Positions 46,633-53,995 of a stretch of DNA of 53,995 nucleotides are shown piece by piece. The position numbers were made by a program, and so were the translations under genes. The stretch covers positions 1 through 53,995 of IMG/VR virus record IMGVR_UViG_3300013101_000012; one strand, written 5' to 3'. The DNA comes from a virus. How positions within the stretch are numbered: position 1 is the first letter of the stretch; each line of letters begins with the position of its first letter. The notes under the pieces were generated by a model that ran no database searches, was not told the origin of the DNA, and worked only from the letters and a program-made list of their open reading frames with translations.

Positions 46633-48926
46633 AGGATACTTGGGTAATCAATCCAAATTCAGTTGATTTTAGATCTATATTAAGCGATATCAATTCGTAT
46701 GTTGGCACACACCCAGACTCAAGTAAGTGGGATAATTATTTCTCTACTGGCGTTGGTCAGACGATGCTTGAACTCATCGCGGGGATGGCATCATATTTCG
46801 AATATCAATCTATTGTCGGGAGAAGAGAAGCATATTTTCAGTATGCCCAGAACAGATCATCCTTGATAGGAGCGTCCCAGTATTTGGGATATTCAGTATT
46901 TCGTGGTGATAACCCTAAATTACGATTAACTGTCCTAGCTAATACAACTATATCATTAGAAAGATTTGATCTTATAGGTACTATTTCTAACTATGATCTT
47001 CTTTTATTAAACGACATAACTTTAGTGGCAGGAACGCCAATAACTTTTGATGTTGTTGTAGGTCTTATTAAAACAGAATCTCTTTTAGCCTCTTCTAGCT
47101 CTTTAGGGATCTTTAGATTTATTCAGGTGGGCGTTTCTGAAGAGTTGTCAGTTAAAATTGATGATCAAGTTGTCACAGTGTCAAAGCAAATAAAAGACCT
47201 TGATACTTCTCAGTTTATAGTTATTACTAACCCTTATGAGTCTGTGGACTTATTTTCTCTAAACCCAATAACATCAGAAAACAAATACATAGCAAATTCT
47301 GTTATTGAGTTAAGCTATGTTGAATTACAGAATGTAGAAATTGATTCCTCCAAAGTTACCTTCAATTATGGGTCTATTATAGATACTGAGATCCTTAGTC
47401 TGTTTTTAACGGAGGAAAAAAATGATTCGATAAAGCTTCATGCGCCTCTTTACTTTGAGACTCAGTTTATTATTAGAGCTAGAAATGATGTAGAAAAAAT
47501 CGTAATCCTATCGTCTCCAAAATATATTGATGCTAAAGGAGTAGATGTAAGTCTCGGCGTTATTGACGTTTCCATACTAAAAGCTGATTTATCTACCCTT
47601 AATTATTTAGAGGTAGGTGAGTTAACTGTATTTTTTGAGTCAATTCGACAATTTGGAATGATGCCGCCTTCTTGGTCAAACGCTTTAAGAGTTCCCGTAA
47701 CTGTGGGCATAGATATTGTGCTACTTCCACCAACGCCAGGAACACTAGCGCAGGAAGTTTCAGATATTATTCAAAGTTATTCTAAGCAACTAGATTTAGT
47801 TTTAGACTTTGAGGAAATTGAGATGCGGATAGAAGACCTTGGTGGTGTAAAAGTTGCCAGGGCATTTTTTAGTGGGAATTCTTGGTCAAATGATTTTCGT
47901 TACCAGATGGGTGAAACCCTAGATACAGGTGATTCTACTTTTATTCAACAGTGTGGTCACCTCTTATATAAATCAGGCACAACAGAACCTGTTTGGGCTT
48001 TAACTCTGGGCCAAAATGTAGAAGATAATAGAGTTATCTGGGTTACTGAAGCTCGTGATAATGATGAGGTTCTACCTGCTTGGGAATTTGGGAAACATTA
48101 TAATGTCGGCGACTACGTTATCCCGGTAAACCCTGGGGTGAATTCTGACGACACTATTGCTCTTATTGATGACTCCCCACCTAACTTTTTAGATCAAAAA
48201 TATTTCGTCTTGGATGTTGGAGATGGTGTAACTCTTGGAGTTATCTTTGATACAGGAGCAGGAAACCCTGCGGTCCCTACTGGGGCCACACGAGATGTAA
48301 CAATACCAATATCCTCTGGGGAATTTGCTCCGAACATCGCAGTAATCCTGGGCCCTCTTTTAGAAGCAGACCCTGGAATTGCTTTAGCTGTTATAAATAT
48401 AAACGATGTTAAAATAACACAAGAAACTTCTGGCCCACGAGTACATGACTCAGGAACCTCGACGATGACTATTACCAATAATATTCCTGGGGATGCTGGT
48501 GATACTTTTATGTATAAATGTATTAATAATGTAAATTTGTCGGGAGCAACAGAACCTATTTGGCCGAAAGTTCAAGGAAGAGGATTGGGGGATATGGTAG
48601 GGGTAACTTTTCAAGATAACGATCTTCTGTGGACTACTGTGTTAAAGGAAGGGGTTCCTACAACATGGACAGCTAATGTAGATTATAGCCTTGGAGATAT
48701 AGTAGAGCCCTCAGACCCTATTATCTCAGATACCGAAGGGCTGATGTTTCAAGTAGCTAACTTTCTAGGACTTTCAGGGGCAACAGAACCTACTTGGCCG
48801 AGTGCCGAGGGAGCAGAATCTCCTGACTATCAAGTTATGTGGGTAACAAAAGGAAAAAGTGTTGCTGCACCTTTAGACTATAATCAATATTATTTAATAA
48901 ATGAAAAAATTACTACGAGGACTTAA
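46629..48926 (+). CDS. Baseplate wedge protein, gp6/gpJ-like, with added domains, 765 aa
   Basis: The first 430 residues match the gp6/P2 gpJ plan: GVGQTMLELIAGMASYFEYQ, AQNRSSLIGASQYLGYSV, and a later GIDIVLLPPTPGTLAQEVSD. The C-terminal 330 residues are additions. They are three SGxTEPxW-type repeats (about 47970, 48535, 48770), each ending in a VxWxT strand, and one beta domain (about 48190-48500) similar to those inserted in the sheath. The core builds the wedge ring; the extras are probably exposed at the baseplate edge. Confidence 0.82.
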   Translation: MKDTWVINPNSVDFRSILSDINSYVGTHPDSSKWDNYFSTGVGQTMLELIAGMASYFEYQSIVGRREAYFQYAQNRSSLIGASQYLGYSVFRGDNPKLRLTVLANTTISLERFDLIGTISNYDLLLLNDITLVAGTPITFDVVVGLIKTESLLASSSSLGIFRFIQVGVSEELSVKIDDQVVTVSKQIKDLDTSQFIVITNPYESVDLFSLNPITSENKYIANSVIELSYVELQNVEIDSSKVTFNYGSIIDTEILSLFLTEEKNDSIKLHAPLYFETQFIIRARNDVEKIVILSSPKYIDAKGVDVSLGVIDVSILKADLSTLNYLEVGELTVFFESIRQFGMMPPSWSNALRVPVTVGIDIVLLPPTPGTLAQEVSDIIQSYSKQLDLVLDFEEIEMRIEDLGGVKVARAFFSGNSWSNDFRYQMGETLDTGDSTFIQQCGHLLYKSGTTEPVWALTLGQNVEDNRVIWVTEARDNDEVLPAWEFGKHYNVGDYVIPVNPGVNSDDTIALIDDSPPNFLDQKYFVLDVGDGVTLGVIFDTGAGNPAVPTGATRDVTIPISSGEFAPNIAVILGPLLEADPGIALAVININDVKITQETSGPRVHDSGTSTMTITNNIPGDAGDTFMYKCINNVNLSGATEPIWPKVQGRGLGDMVGVTFQDNDLLWTTVLKEGVPTTWTANVDYSLGDIVEPSDPIISDTEGLMFQVANFLGLSGATEPTWPSAEGAESPDYQVMWVTKGKSVAAPLDYNQYYLINEKITTRT

Positions 48927-49600
48927 TGGGCCCGGAACTTTCAGATTCTAAATCATTTTTACCTGAAGCACTCCAAAAGTATGACTTCTGGACTATGGTT
49001 TGTGATCTTATAGATTATGGAATAGCTCCAGGCTTATCTGCTAATGAAGATGTAGTTTATAAATATATAAGACCAGAAATAGTTCGAGAAGAAGTTATTA
49101 AAGAAATACTTATTGAGATGGGTTATGGGTATCTCGTTGATTTAATGGATACCATAACAAATTACTCGTTTAATGATCTTTTATCCTTCTTTGCTTGGGT
49201 TCAACAGATGAAGGGTTCAAAGTTAGGTTATCAACTAACCTTAAAATTACTTGGACTAGATGTAGCACTTCAGGAATGGTGGGAATCTGGTGAGCCCACT
49301 CCTTGGACACATGATATTGTTATTTTAATTGATACTTCTTATATAAAAGATATTGATTTAACATTACAGAAAGTTAGGGATTTTTCTCGTAACTATGTTT
49401 ACTCACATTTAGATACTATTAGATTAACATACACGCCAGATATTTTTGCTTCAAATAAAGCAGTTATGGGTGGTTTTAGTATGAGTTTAAGCAAGGGTAA
49501 CTGGTTTGCTAGAACGGATAGAAATCCAATATACTGTGGGTACAGATGTACTAGCACCACCTGCTCAACAAATGTGCCACTTGTGCCTTTAATGGAGTGA
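48926..49600 (+). CDS. Baseplate protein, P2 gpI-like, 224 aa
   Basis: TAATG overlap. The middle, MKGSKLGYQLTLKLLGLD followed by VALQEWWESGEPTPWTHDIV, is the pattern of gpI/gp7-type wedge proteins that attach fibres. The C-terminus has Cys-containing SYRC-like residues (YCGYRCTSTTCSTN). Gene order gp25-gp6-gpI supports the call. Confidence 0.7.
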   Translation: MGPELSDSKSFLPEALQKYDFWTMVCDLIDYGIAPGLSANEDVVYKYIRPEIVREEVIKEILIEMGYGYLVDLMDTITNYSFNDLLSFFAWVQQMKGSKLGYQLTLKLLGLDVALQEWWESGEPTPWTHDIVILIDTSYIKDIDLTLQKVRDFSRNYVYSHLDTIRLTYTPDIFASNKAVMGGFSMSLSKGNWFARTDRNPIYCGYRCTSTTCSTNVPLVPLME

Positions 49601-49604
49601 TAAC

Positions 49605-50354
49605 ATGGCGATAATTATTTGTAAAATTTGTGACCATACTTGCTCTAAAAGCAGTTTTGGGGCTCACCTGAGAAGCTTACATAATATTTCTAAAAAACTT
49701 TATTTTGATAAGTATCTAGGAAATCCTAACCGTTGTAGGACTTGTGGAGAAGAGACTAATTGGAATGACCAAAAATTTTCATACCGAAAGTATTGTTCTA
49801 ATGCTTGTGTAGGCAAAGACCCAAAAAATAGAAAAATAAACTCAGAAAAGATGAAAGCTAATCATAAAAATCCTGTTTTTAAAAAAGCTCATGCAGCTTG
49901 GACAAGTAAGTACCTTAAAAAAGCTCATCAAGATTCAACAGTACACTCTAAAAGATTATCTGGGATAGATAAGGCAAGAAATACAAAAAAATATAAAGAA
50001 ATGCTTTCTAATAATGGTCTTAAAGCACATAAGAATTTTAATATCAATACGCCTTACCCTTATAAAAATACTATTATGCGTTCATTGTATGAAGTTAGAT
50101 TTGCTACCCTCTGTGATAAGAATAATGTTGAATGGGAGTATGAAACTAAAATTTTTAAGGGGCCTTTTGGGGCATACGTTTTGGATTTTTTTCTTCCAGA
50201 AGCAGAGGAGTATGTGGAAATTAAAGGAAAAGATAGAAGTAAAAGGTATGGTAAAAAAATTTTGAGCGTTAAAAAATTTATGAAAGAAGAAGACAAAGAA
50301 TTACATATCCTCACGCATGATGATGTAATTCCTTTCCTTGAAAGGAGGGTTTGA
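49605..50354 (+). CDS. Free-standing homing-type endonuclease, 249 aa
   Basis: An N-terminal C2H2-like finger (CKICDHTCSKSSFGAHLRSL with HN after it) and a second four-Cys ribbon (CRTCGEETNWND, KYCSNAC) precede a Lys-rich linker. The C-terminal domain, EVRFATLCDKNNVEWEYETK then YVLDFFLPEAEEYVEIKG, has the PD-(D/E)xK/Vsr-like acidic pair and ExK. Such zinc-finger endonucleases are mobile genes in phages. It fits between the gpI-like and fibre genes with four and two bases to spare. No intron is evident. Confidence 0.75.
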   Translation: MAIIICKICDHTCSKSSFGAHLRSLHNISKKLYFDKYLGNPNRCRTCGEETNWNDQKFSYRKYCSNACVGKDPKNRKINSEKMKANHKNPVFKKAHAAWTSKYLKKAHQDSTVHSKRLSGIDKARNTKKYKEMLSNNGLKAHKNFNINTPYPYKNTIMRSLYEVRFATLCDKNNVEWEYETKIFKGPFGAYVLDFFLPEAEEYVEIKGKDRSKRYGKKILSVKKFMKEEDKELHILTHDDVIPFLERRV

Positions 50355-50356
50355 CA

Positions 50357-53300
50357 ATGGCCATCATAGGACTTTGGACTGATTCTGGAATTGGTAAAAC
50401 AATGGAAGCCGCAGGCAATGAGGGTTGGAATATTATTCCAACGGAATTTGGTGTTAGTAATGCCGCTGGTCTTTTAGACACAAGTAGAACTGACCCAAAT
50501 GCAGGTGAGTGGTTTAGGGGGTTAATATCTTCTAGGGTTGTTGTAGATACAAATACAATAAAAATTATCTGTACGATACCCCTTGGAGCAATACCTACAG
50601 GTATTGAGGTTATTAAAGAAATTTATATCTATGCTTATCTTGACCAAGGATCTGGGGTAACAGAAACCTTCTTAATTTCTCTAGGCCAACCAACAGAGAA
50701 TATACAATATGACCCTACGACCTCGATAACTTTTGAACTCCAGATGGCTATAGTCGATATAGACATCACACAGAACTATGTCTTCAATTCCACCCAAGCT
50801 ACAGAGTTAGAAGAACATCGTTATGACCCTGATTCTCACCCAGAAATAATAAAAGAGATGAAATATGCTGGGATGTTTCCAGCAGCAGGATATTTTCCAC
50901 AAGATTGGAATGGTCAAAATTATATAAAGGATGTTCAATTTGGTGGTACAAAGGCCACGACATCATATAACACCCTACAGTGGACAGCTAGGTATAACGG
51001 CACAGAAGGTAACTCCATCAATGTTATCGCCGATGGGGTTAAAACAGCTGATGAGCTACAACAAAATTGGAATAATGAAAACCCAGATAACTTAGTAGAC
51101 CATAACGGTGTAGGAACAGAAGTTCCCTCTGATGGAATTATCTCTTTAACTAGCGGTACATACTCCGTTTCAGACAGGGATATTGTTTATAGAGACGATG
51201 ATGGTTTATATAAGGCTGCACTTGCAGATAATACTTTAAAAACAAAGTTAACAGGTCAAGCAAGACTCGCAGATAGATTAGTTGTCGCACAAGGTTTTAT
51301 TAAAACTCCAGATATCTGGCCTAATGGACAACTTCTATATCTCTCAGACACAGTTCCTGGTGCTTTCACAAACACGGATACTAATGTTTTAGTTGCTTTA
51401 TCTCTCAGTGAAGGGGTGGCATTTTTAGCAGGATTCGGTGCTGCCTTTGGTGGCGGTGAAGCCACAGGATATGATGCCGTTGTAACTGATGTTCCTGGTG
51501 CTGGTCATTATCCCTCTACTCAAGAAGCTATAGATGCAGTAGCACCTGGATCTTCTATTTTAATTGATAAAACAGAATTAGTTTCATTTACTATTGAGCC
51601 CGCTGGCGAACAATATGATATTACGTTTAATGGCCCAAACACTGGATGGATGCGGGCCGCAGGTTCTAATCAAGTAAATTTAGTTACTTTCTCGTCTATC
51701 CCAGACAGTGGTACTTGGCGTATTGAGTGGAATAGTCAGGCAACAAGAGATATGCCTTTTGATGCAGATGCTACCACTGTGGCCTCTGAGATGAATTTAC
51801 TTGCAGGACATAATGGTATTGTTGTTACAGGTGATTACACTGCTGGATTCGTTATTGAATTTTTGGGGTTCTTATTCCCCTCCCAACCCCTAACATTTAC
51901 CGCTTCTGGCGTTAACGAGATTCAAAAATTTGTATTTAGTAATGTACCGACCGATGGAACATTAAGACTTAGGTTTAGGGGTGACACTTCTCCATTTATT
52001 GCCTTCAATGATTCCAATGCGGAAATAGATGTAGATATTGAGAGGATTGCATCCATTACAGAAGTTGATTTTTCTGGTGGTTTTTCTAATCAAAACTTTA
52101 CTATTGAATGGGTTGGAGTTGACGGGAATACCCCCTGGTCTATTGTTACCCCACTAATTACAAACACAGATTCTGCTGATTTTATGGAGGTTATCTATTC
52201 AAATTTAGCAGTAATTTTACCTTTTGATCCTACTTTTATTAATTCCCTTGATCCTGAGGCCAGTGCTGGGAATCTCCCGATTGATGCAACAGTAATTCAA
52301 GCAGGTAGTTACCCTGCTGCGAACCTCAAGCAGGGGGCAAATACTGTATTCATTGTTTCTACTCAAAGTCAGCAGGTAACTGCTGTCGGCCCTGATATCT
52401 GTTTTAATGTGGACGTTCCTAATATGCAGATTACAGGTAGAGGAGTAATTGAAAACTTTGAAATAGGTATTGAGTTAAACGAAATAAAAGGAACTCACCT
52501 AGAAGTAGACTTTTTAAATACAGTGATACCTATATCTTCAGGTGGTCTACGTTCCGAGGTAGATTTCCAGTCCACCTCCTCCGTAGGTTTCAGTAATGAA
52601 TTATCTGGATTAACAAAACTATCAGAACACCCAACAAATCCCTTTAGGGTAGTCCTAAGCTCTGCGGAAACCCCACTAATAACAGGGGCAAATTTAGGCA
52701 GGACTTTAGAGAACCTTCTTGTTGATTTTAAAGGTGCTGAGATTGACTTCAGTGATGGGAATATTTATGACGTAGATGGTGTGACGATAATTAGTACGTT
52801 TACCAAACCAATCATTACCAATAGTAATTGGAAGTGGTTTTCAGTGGCCTTACCAGAAACAGGCCCCACTGCAGATAACCGAGTAGGTTTGACTGTGGCC
52901 ATAGGCGAAGGGGCAGTTCAAGATCTAGACCCGGAGCTGGCAACAAGACCAGAAATCCAAGATGGTATTAGCGCAGGGTATCTTAAAATAAAGGGTGCTT
53001 TTGGTTTGAACGAAGTATCAACGGTTCAAACGATAGATGATACTAATGATATTTTAGATGGTCGTTATTTTATAATTTTTGATAGTGGTTTAGTTGTAGC
53101 AGAAGCTACAGATGCTGGTGTTAACTTTACCGCAGATGTTCCGGGCCCTATTGGAAATAGTATTTCGTTAGTTTTTACCCCTTCGGTTACTGAGGTAACT
53201 GATGTTACTTGTATTGATGCTCCATCGTTAGCAGGTACTGGGTTTACTTTATATGATTCAAGCTATTGGTATTCTGTGGATTCTGGCGGTGGTCCAGTAG

Positions 53301-53995
53301 GGACTGATCCAACCCCAGGTGGTACTGAGATATCTTTATTTTCATCAGACCTCGCAAGTGTTGTTACAACTAAAACCCAACTTAAAACGGGAGGTAGTGT
53401 AACAGGCTCAACTATTACAGTTACCGATCCCTTAGGCCCAAGAGAAAATGTTACTACTCCTGTAGACTTTGGGACTAACTTCACTATTGCAATCACTACT
53501 GCTGGAAACCTAGATACTATAAGTAAAGTTACAGGTGCTTGGAATGCAATCAATACAACTAATACAGTTAGCCATGATGGTGTTGGTACAGAAGTTCCTA
53601 CGCCCAAAACAATATCTTTATCAGGAGGTGGGAGTCTTCCAGGTACAACCTCTGTTGCTATCTGGCTTGATTTCACAGGATCAACCCCCGAACCTGCTCA
53701 TGGGGCCAGTAGATCTATTAAAATAGATTTAGTCTCTAATGACGACTCTATTACTATAGCAACTAAATTATCGGCAGCTATAAATGCTGATGCTTCTTTT
53801 AGTGCATCTAATATAAATAATAAGACCACAATTACTTGTTTAATCATTGGCCCCACCTCAGATGTCCAAGTTGGTACTTCTGCTTTCTTTGTTGCAGTAG
53901 AACAACAAGGTAAATTGCCTGACTCTATAGGGTTAGAACCTATAATAAACCCTAACATTATTCAGTTTGGAGCTGGGGGTGGCGGAGGCGGAGGC
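50357..53995 (+). CDS. Long tail appendage/fibre protein, 3' end outside window
   Basis: AAAGGAGGG lies seven bases before the ATG. The frame stays open for 1213 codons to the right edge. The N-terminal MAIIGLWTDSGIGKTMEAAG begins a domain likely to bind the baseplate. A parallel beta-helix-like part is suggested around 52260-52750 (repeated ITGRGVIENFEIGIEL types), and later come beta domains of about 100 residues similar to those in the sheath, ending in a Gly-rich stretch at the window edge. Most likely a receptor-binding or side-fibre protein. Confidence 0.8.
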   Translation, partial: MAIIGLWTDSGIGKTMEAAGNEGWNIIPTEFGVSNAAGLLDTSRTDPNAGEWFRGLISSRVVVDTNTIKIICTIPLGAIPTGIEVIKEIYIYAYLDQGSGVTETFLISLGQPTENIQYDPTTSITFELQMAIVDIDITQNYVFNSTQATELEEHRYDPDSHPEIIKEMKYAGMFPAAGYFPQDWNGQNYIKDVQFGGTKATTSYNTLQWTARYNGTEGNSINVIADGVKTADELQQNWNNENPDNLVDHNGVGTEVPSDGIISLTSGTYSVSDRDIVYRDDDGLYKAALADNTLKTKLTGQARLADRLVVAQGFIKTPDIWPNGQLLYLSDTVPGAFTNTDTNVLVALSLSEGVAFLAGFGAAFGGGEATGYDAVVTDVPGAGHYPSTQEAIDAVAPGSSILIDKTELVSFTIEPAGEQYDITFNGPNTGWMRAAGSNQVNLVTFSSIPDSGTWRIEWNSQATRDMPFDADATTVASEMNLLAGHNGIVVTGDYTAGFVIEFLGFLFPSQPLTFTASGVNEIQKFVFSNVPTDGTLRLRFRGDTSPFIAFNDSNAEIDVDIERIASITEVDFSGGFSNQNFTIEWVGVDGNTPWSIVTPLITNTDSADFMEVIYSNLAVILPFDPTFINSLDPEASAGNLPIDATVIQAGSYPAANLKQGANTVFIVSTQSQQVTAVGPDICFNVDVPNMQITGRGVIENFEIGIELNEIKGTHLEVDFLNTVIPISSGGLRSEVDFQSTSSVGFSNELSGLTKLSEHPTNPFRVVLSSAETPLITGANLGRTLENLLVDFKGAEIDFSDGNIYDVDGVTIISTFTKPIITNSNWKWFSVALPETGPTADNRVGLTVAIGEGAVQDLDPELATRPEIQDGISAGYLKIKGAFGLNEVSTVQTIDDTNDILDGRYFIIFDSGLVVAEATDAGVNFTADVPGPIGNSISLVFTPSVTEVTDVTCIDAPSLAGTGFTLYDSSYWYSVDSGGGPVGTDPTPGGTEISLFSSDLASVVTTKTQLKTGGSVTGSTITVTDPLGPRENVTTPVDFGTNFTIAITTAGNLDTISKVTGAWNAINTTNTVSHDGVGTEVPTPKTISLSGGGSLPGTTSVAIWLDFTGSTPEPAHGASRSIKIDLVSNDDSITIATKLSAAINADASFSASNINNKTTITCLIIGPTSDVQVGTSAFFVAVEQQGKLPDSIGLEPIINPNIIQFGAGGGGGGG

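Noticed and set aside
53263-53676. 137-codon minus-strand frame in the tail appendage
   Set aside because: It mirrors Thr/Gly/Pro-rich repeats of the plus-strand gene and lacks a ribosome site. The plus-strand frame is continuous from 50357 to the window edge.
1-53995. tRNA genes, rRNA, CRISPR arrays, insertion sequences
   Set aside because: None was recognised on reading both strands. A tRNA search program would be needed to exclude tRNAs firmly.

Overview
The window is one continuous plus-strand block of a contractile-tailed (myovirus-type, T4-like in gene content) bacteriophage genome. The evidence is an uninterrupted set of virion genes: large terminase, portal, prohead protease/scaffold, major capsid protein, neck proteins, tail sheath, tail tubes, tape measure, baseplate hub and wedge proteins and a very long tail appendage gene that runs off the right edge. 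The DNA is AT-rich, genes overlap by 1-14 bases, starts are ATG, GTG or TTG, and clear AGGAG-type ribosome sites are common. A lipoprotein signal suggests a Gram-negative host, but nothing here names it. No tRNA, CRISPR array or host gene was recognised.

Layout. 1-5535: small unknown genes, an extremely acidic 503-residue protein, a zinc-ribbon protein and an HExxH metallopeptidase. This stretch ends in an AT-rich control region with four perfect 19-bp iterons and a perfect 28-bp direct repeat that flanks a 153-residue gene. 5536-6170: a non-coding island with hairpins and two promoter candidates. 6171-14227: about 18 small genes, many with the same N-terminal signature. 14369-19501: the large terminase, interrupted by four inteins. 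19465-27317: portal, further tagged proteins, and a protease/scaffold fusion. 27435-28917: major capsid protein and a strong terminator. 28981-33037: neck and tail-completion proteins. 33041-49600: tail sheath through baseplate. 49605-50354: a free-standing homing-type endonuclease. 50357-end: tail appendage.

Two things stand out. First, about 19 otherwise unrelated proteins begin with a short amphipathic peptide ending in I-L-E, L-L-E or L-I-E (for example MTRANKILE, MSRSDKILE, MSARVLLNLLE). This matches the logic of the T4 capsid-targeting sequence, which takes internal proteins into the prohead and is removed by the gp21 protease after (L/I)xE. The phage therefore probably packages a large cargo of internal head proteins. 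Among them are a winged-helix/GIY-YIG nuclease and a helix-turn-helix protein that would enter the host with the DNA. Second, the terminase carries four inteins (344, 143, 261 and 361 residues) at its Walker A, Walker B and nuclease motifs. The two at Walker B are directly abutted with no extein residue between them, so the +1 Cys of one is Cys1 of the next. Removal of all four leaves a normal 601-residue terminase.

Other points are nested in-frame starts with their own ribosome sites (scaffold and two tagged proteins), a broken reading frame at the end of the sheath gene, a sheath enlarged by about 760 residues of repeated domains that recur in the baseplate and tail appendage, a probable +1/-2 frameshift in a tail-assembly-chaperone-like gene, and a marked excess of the tetranucleotide GGCC.
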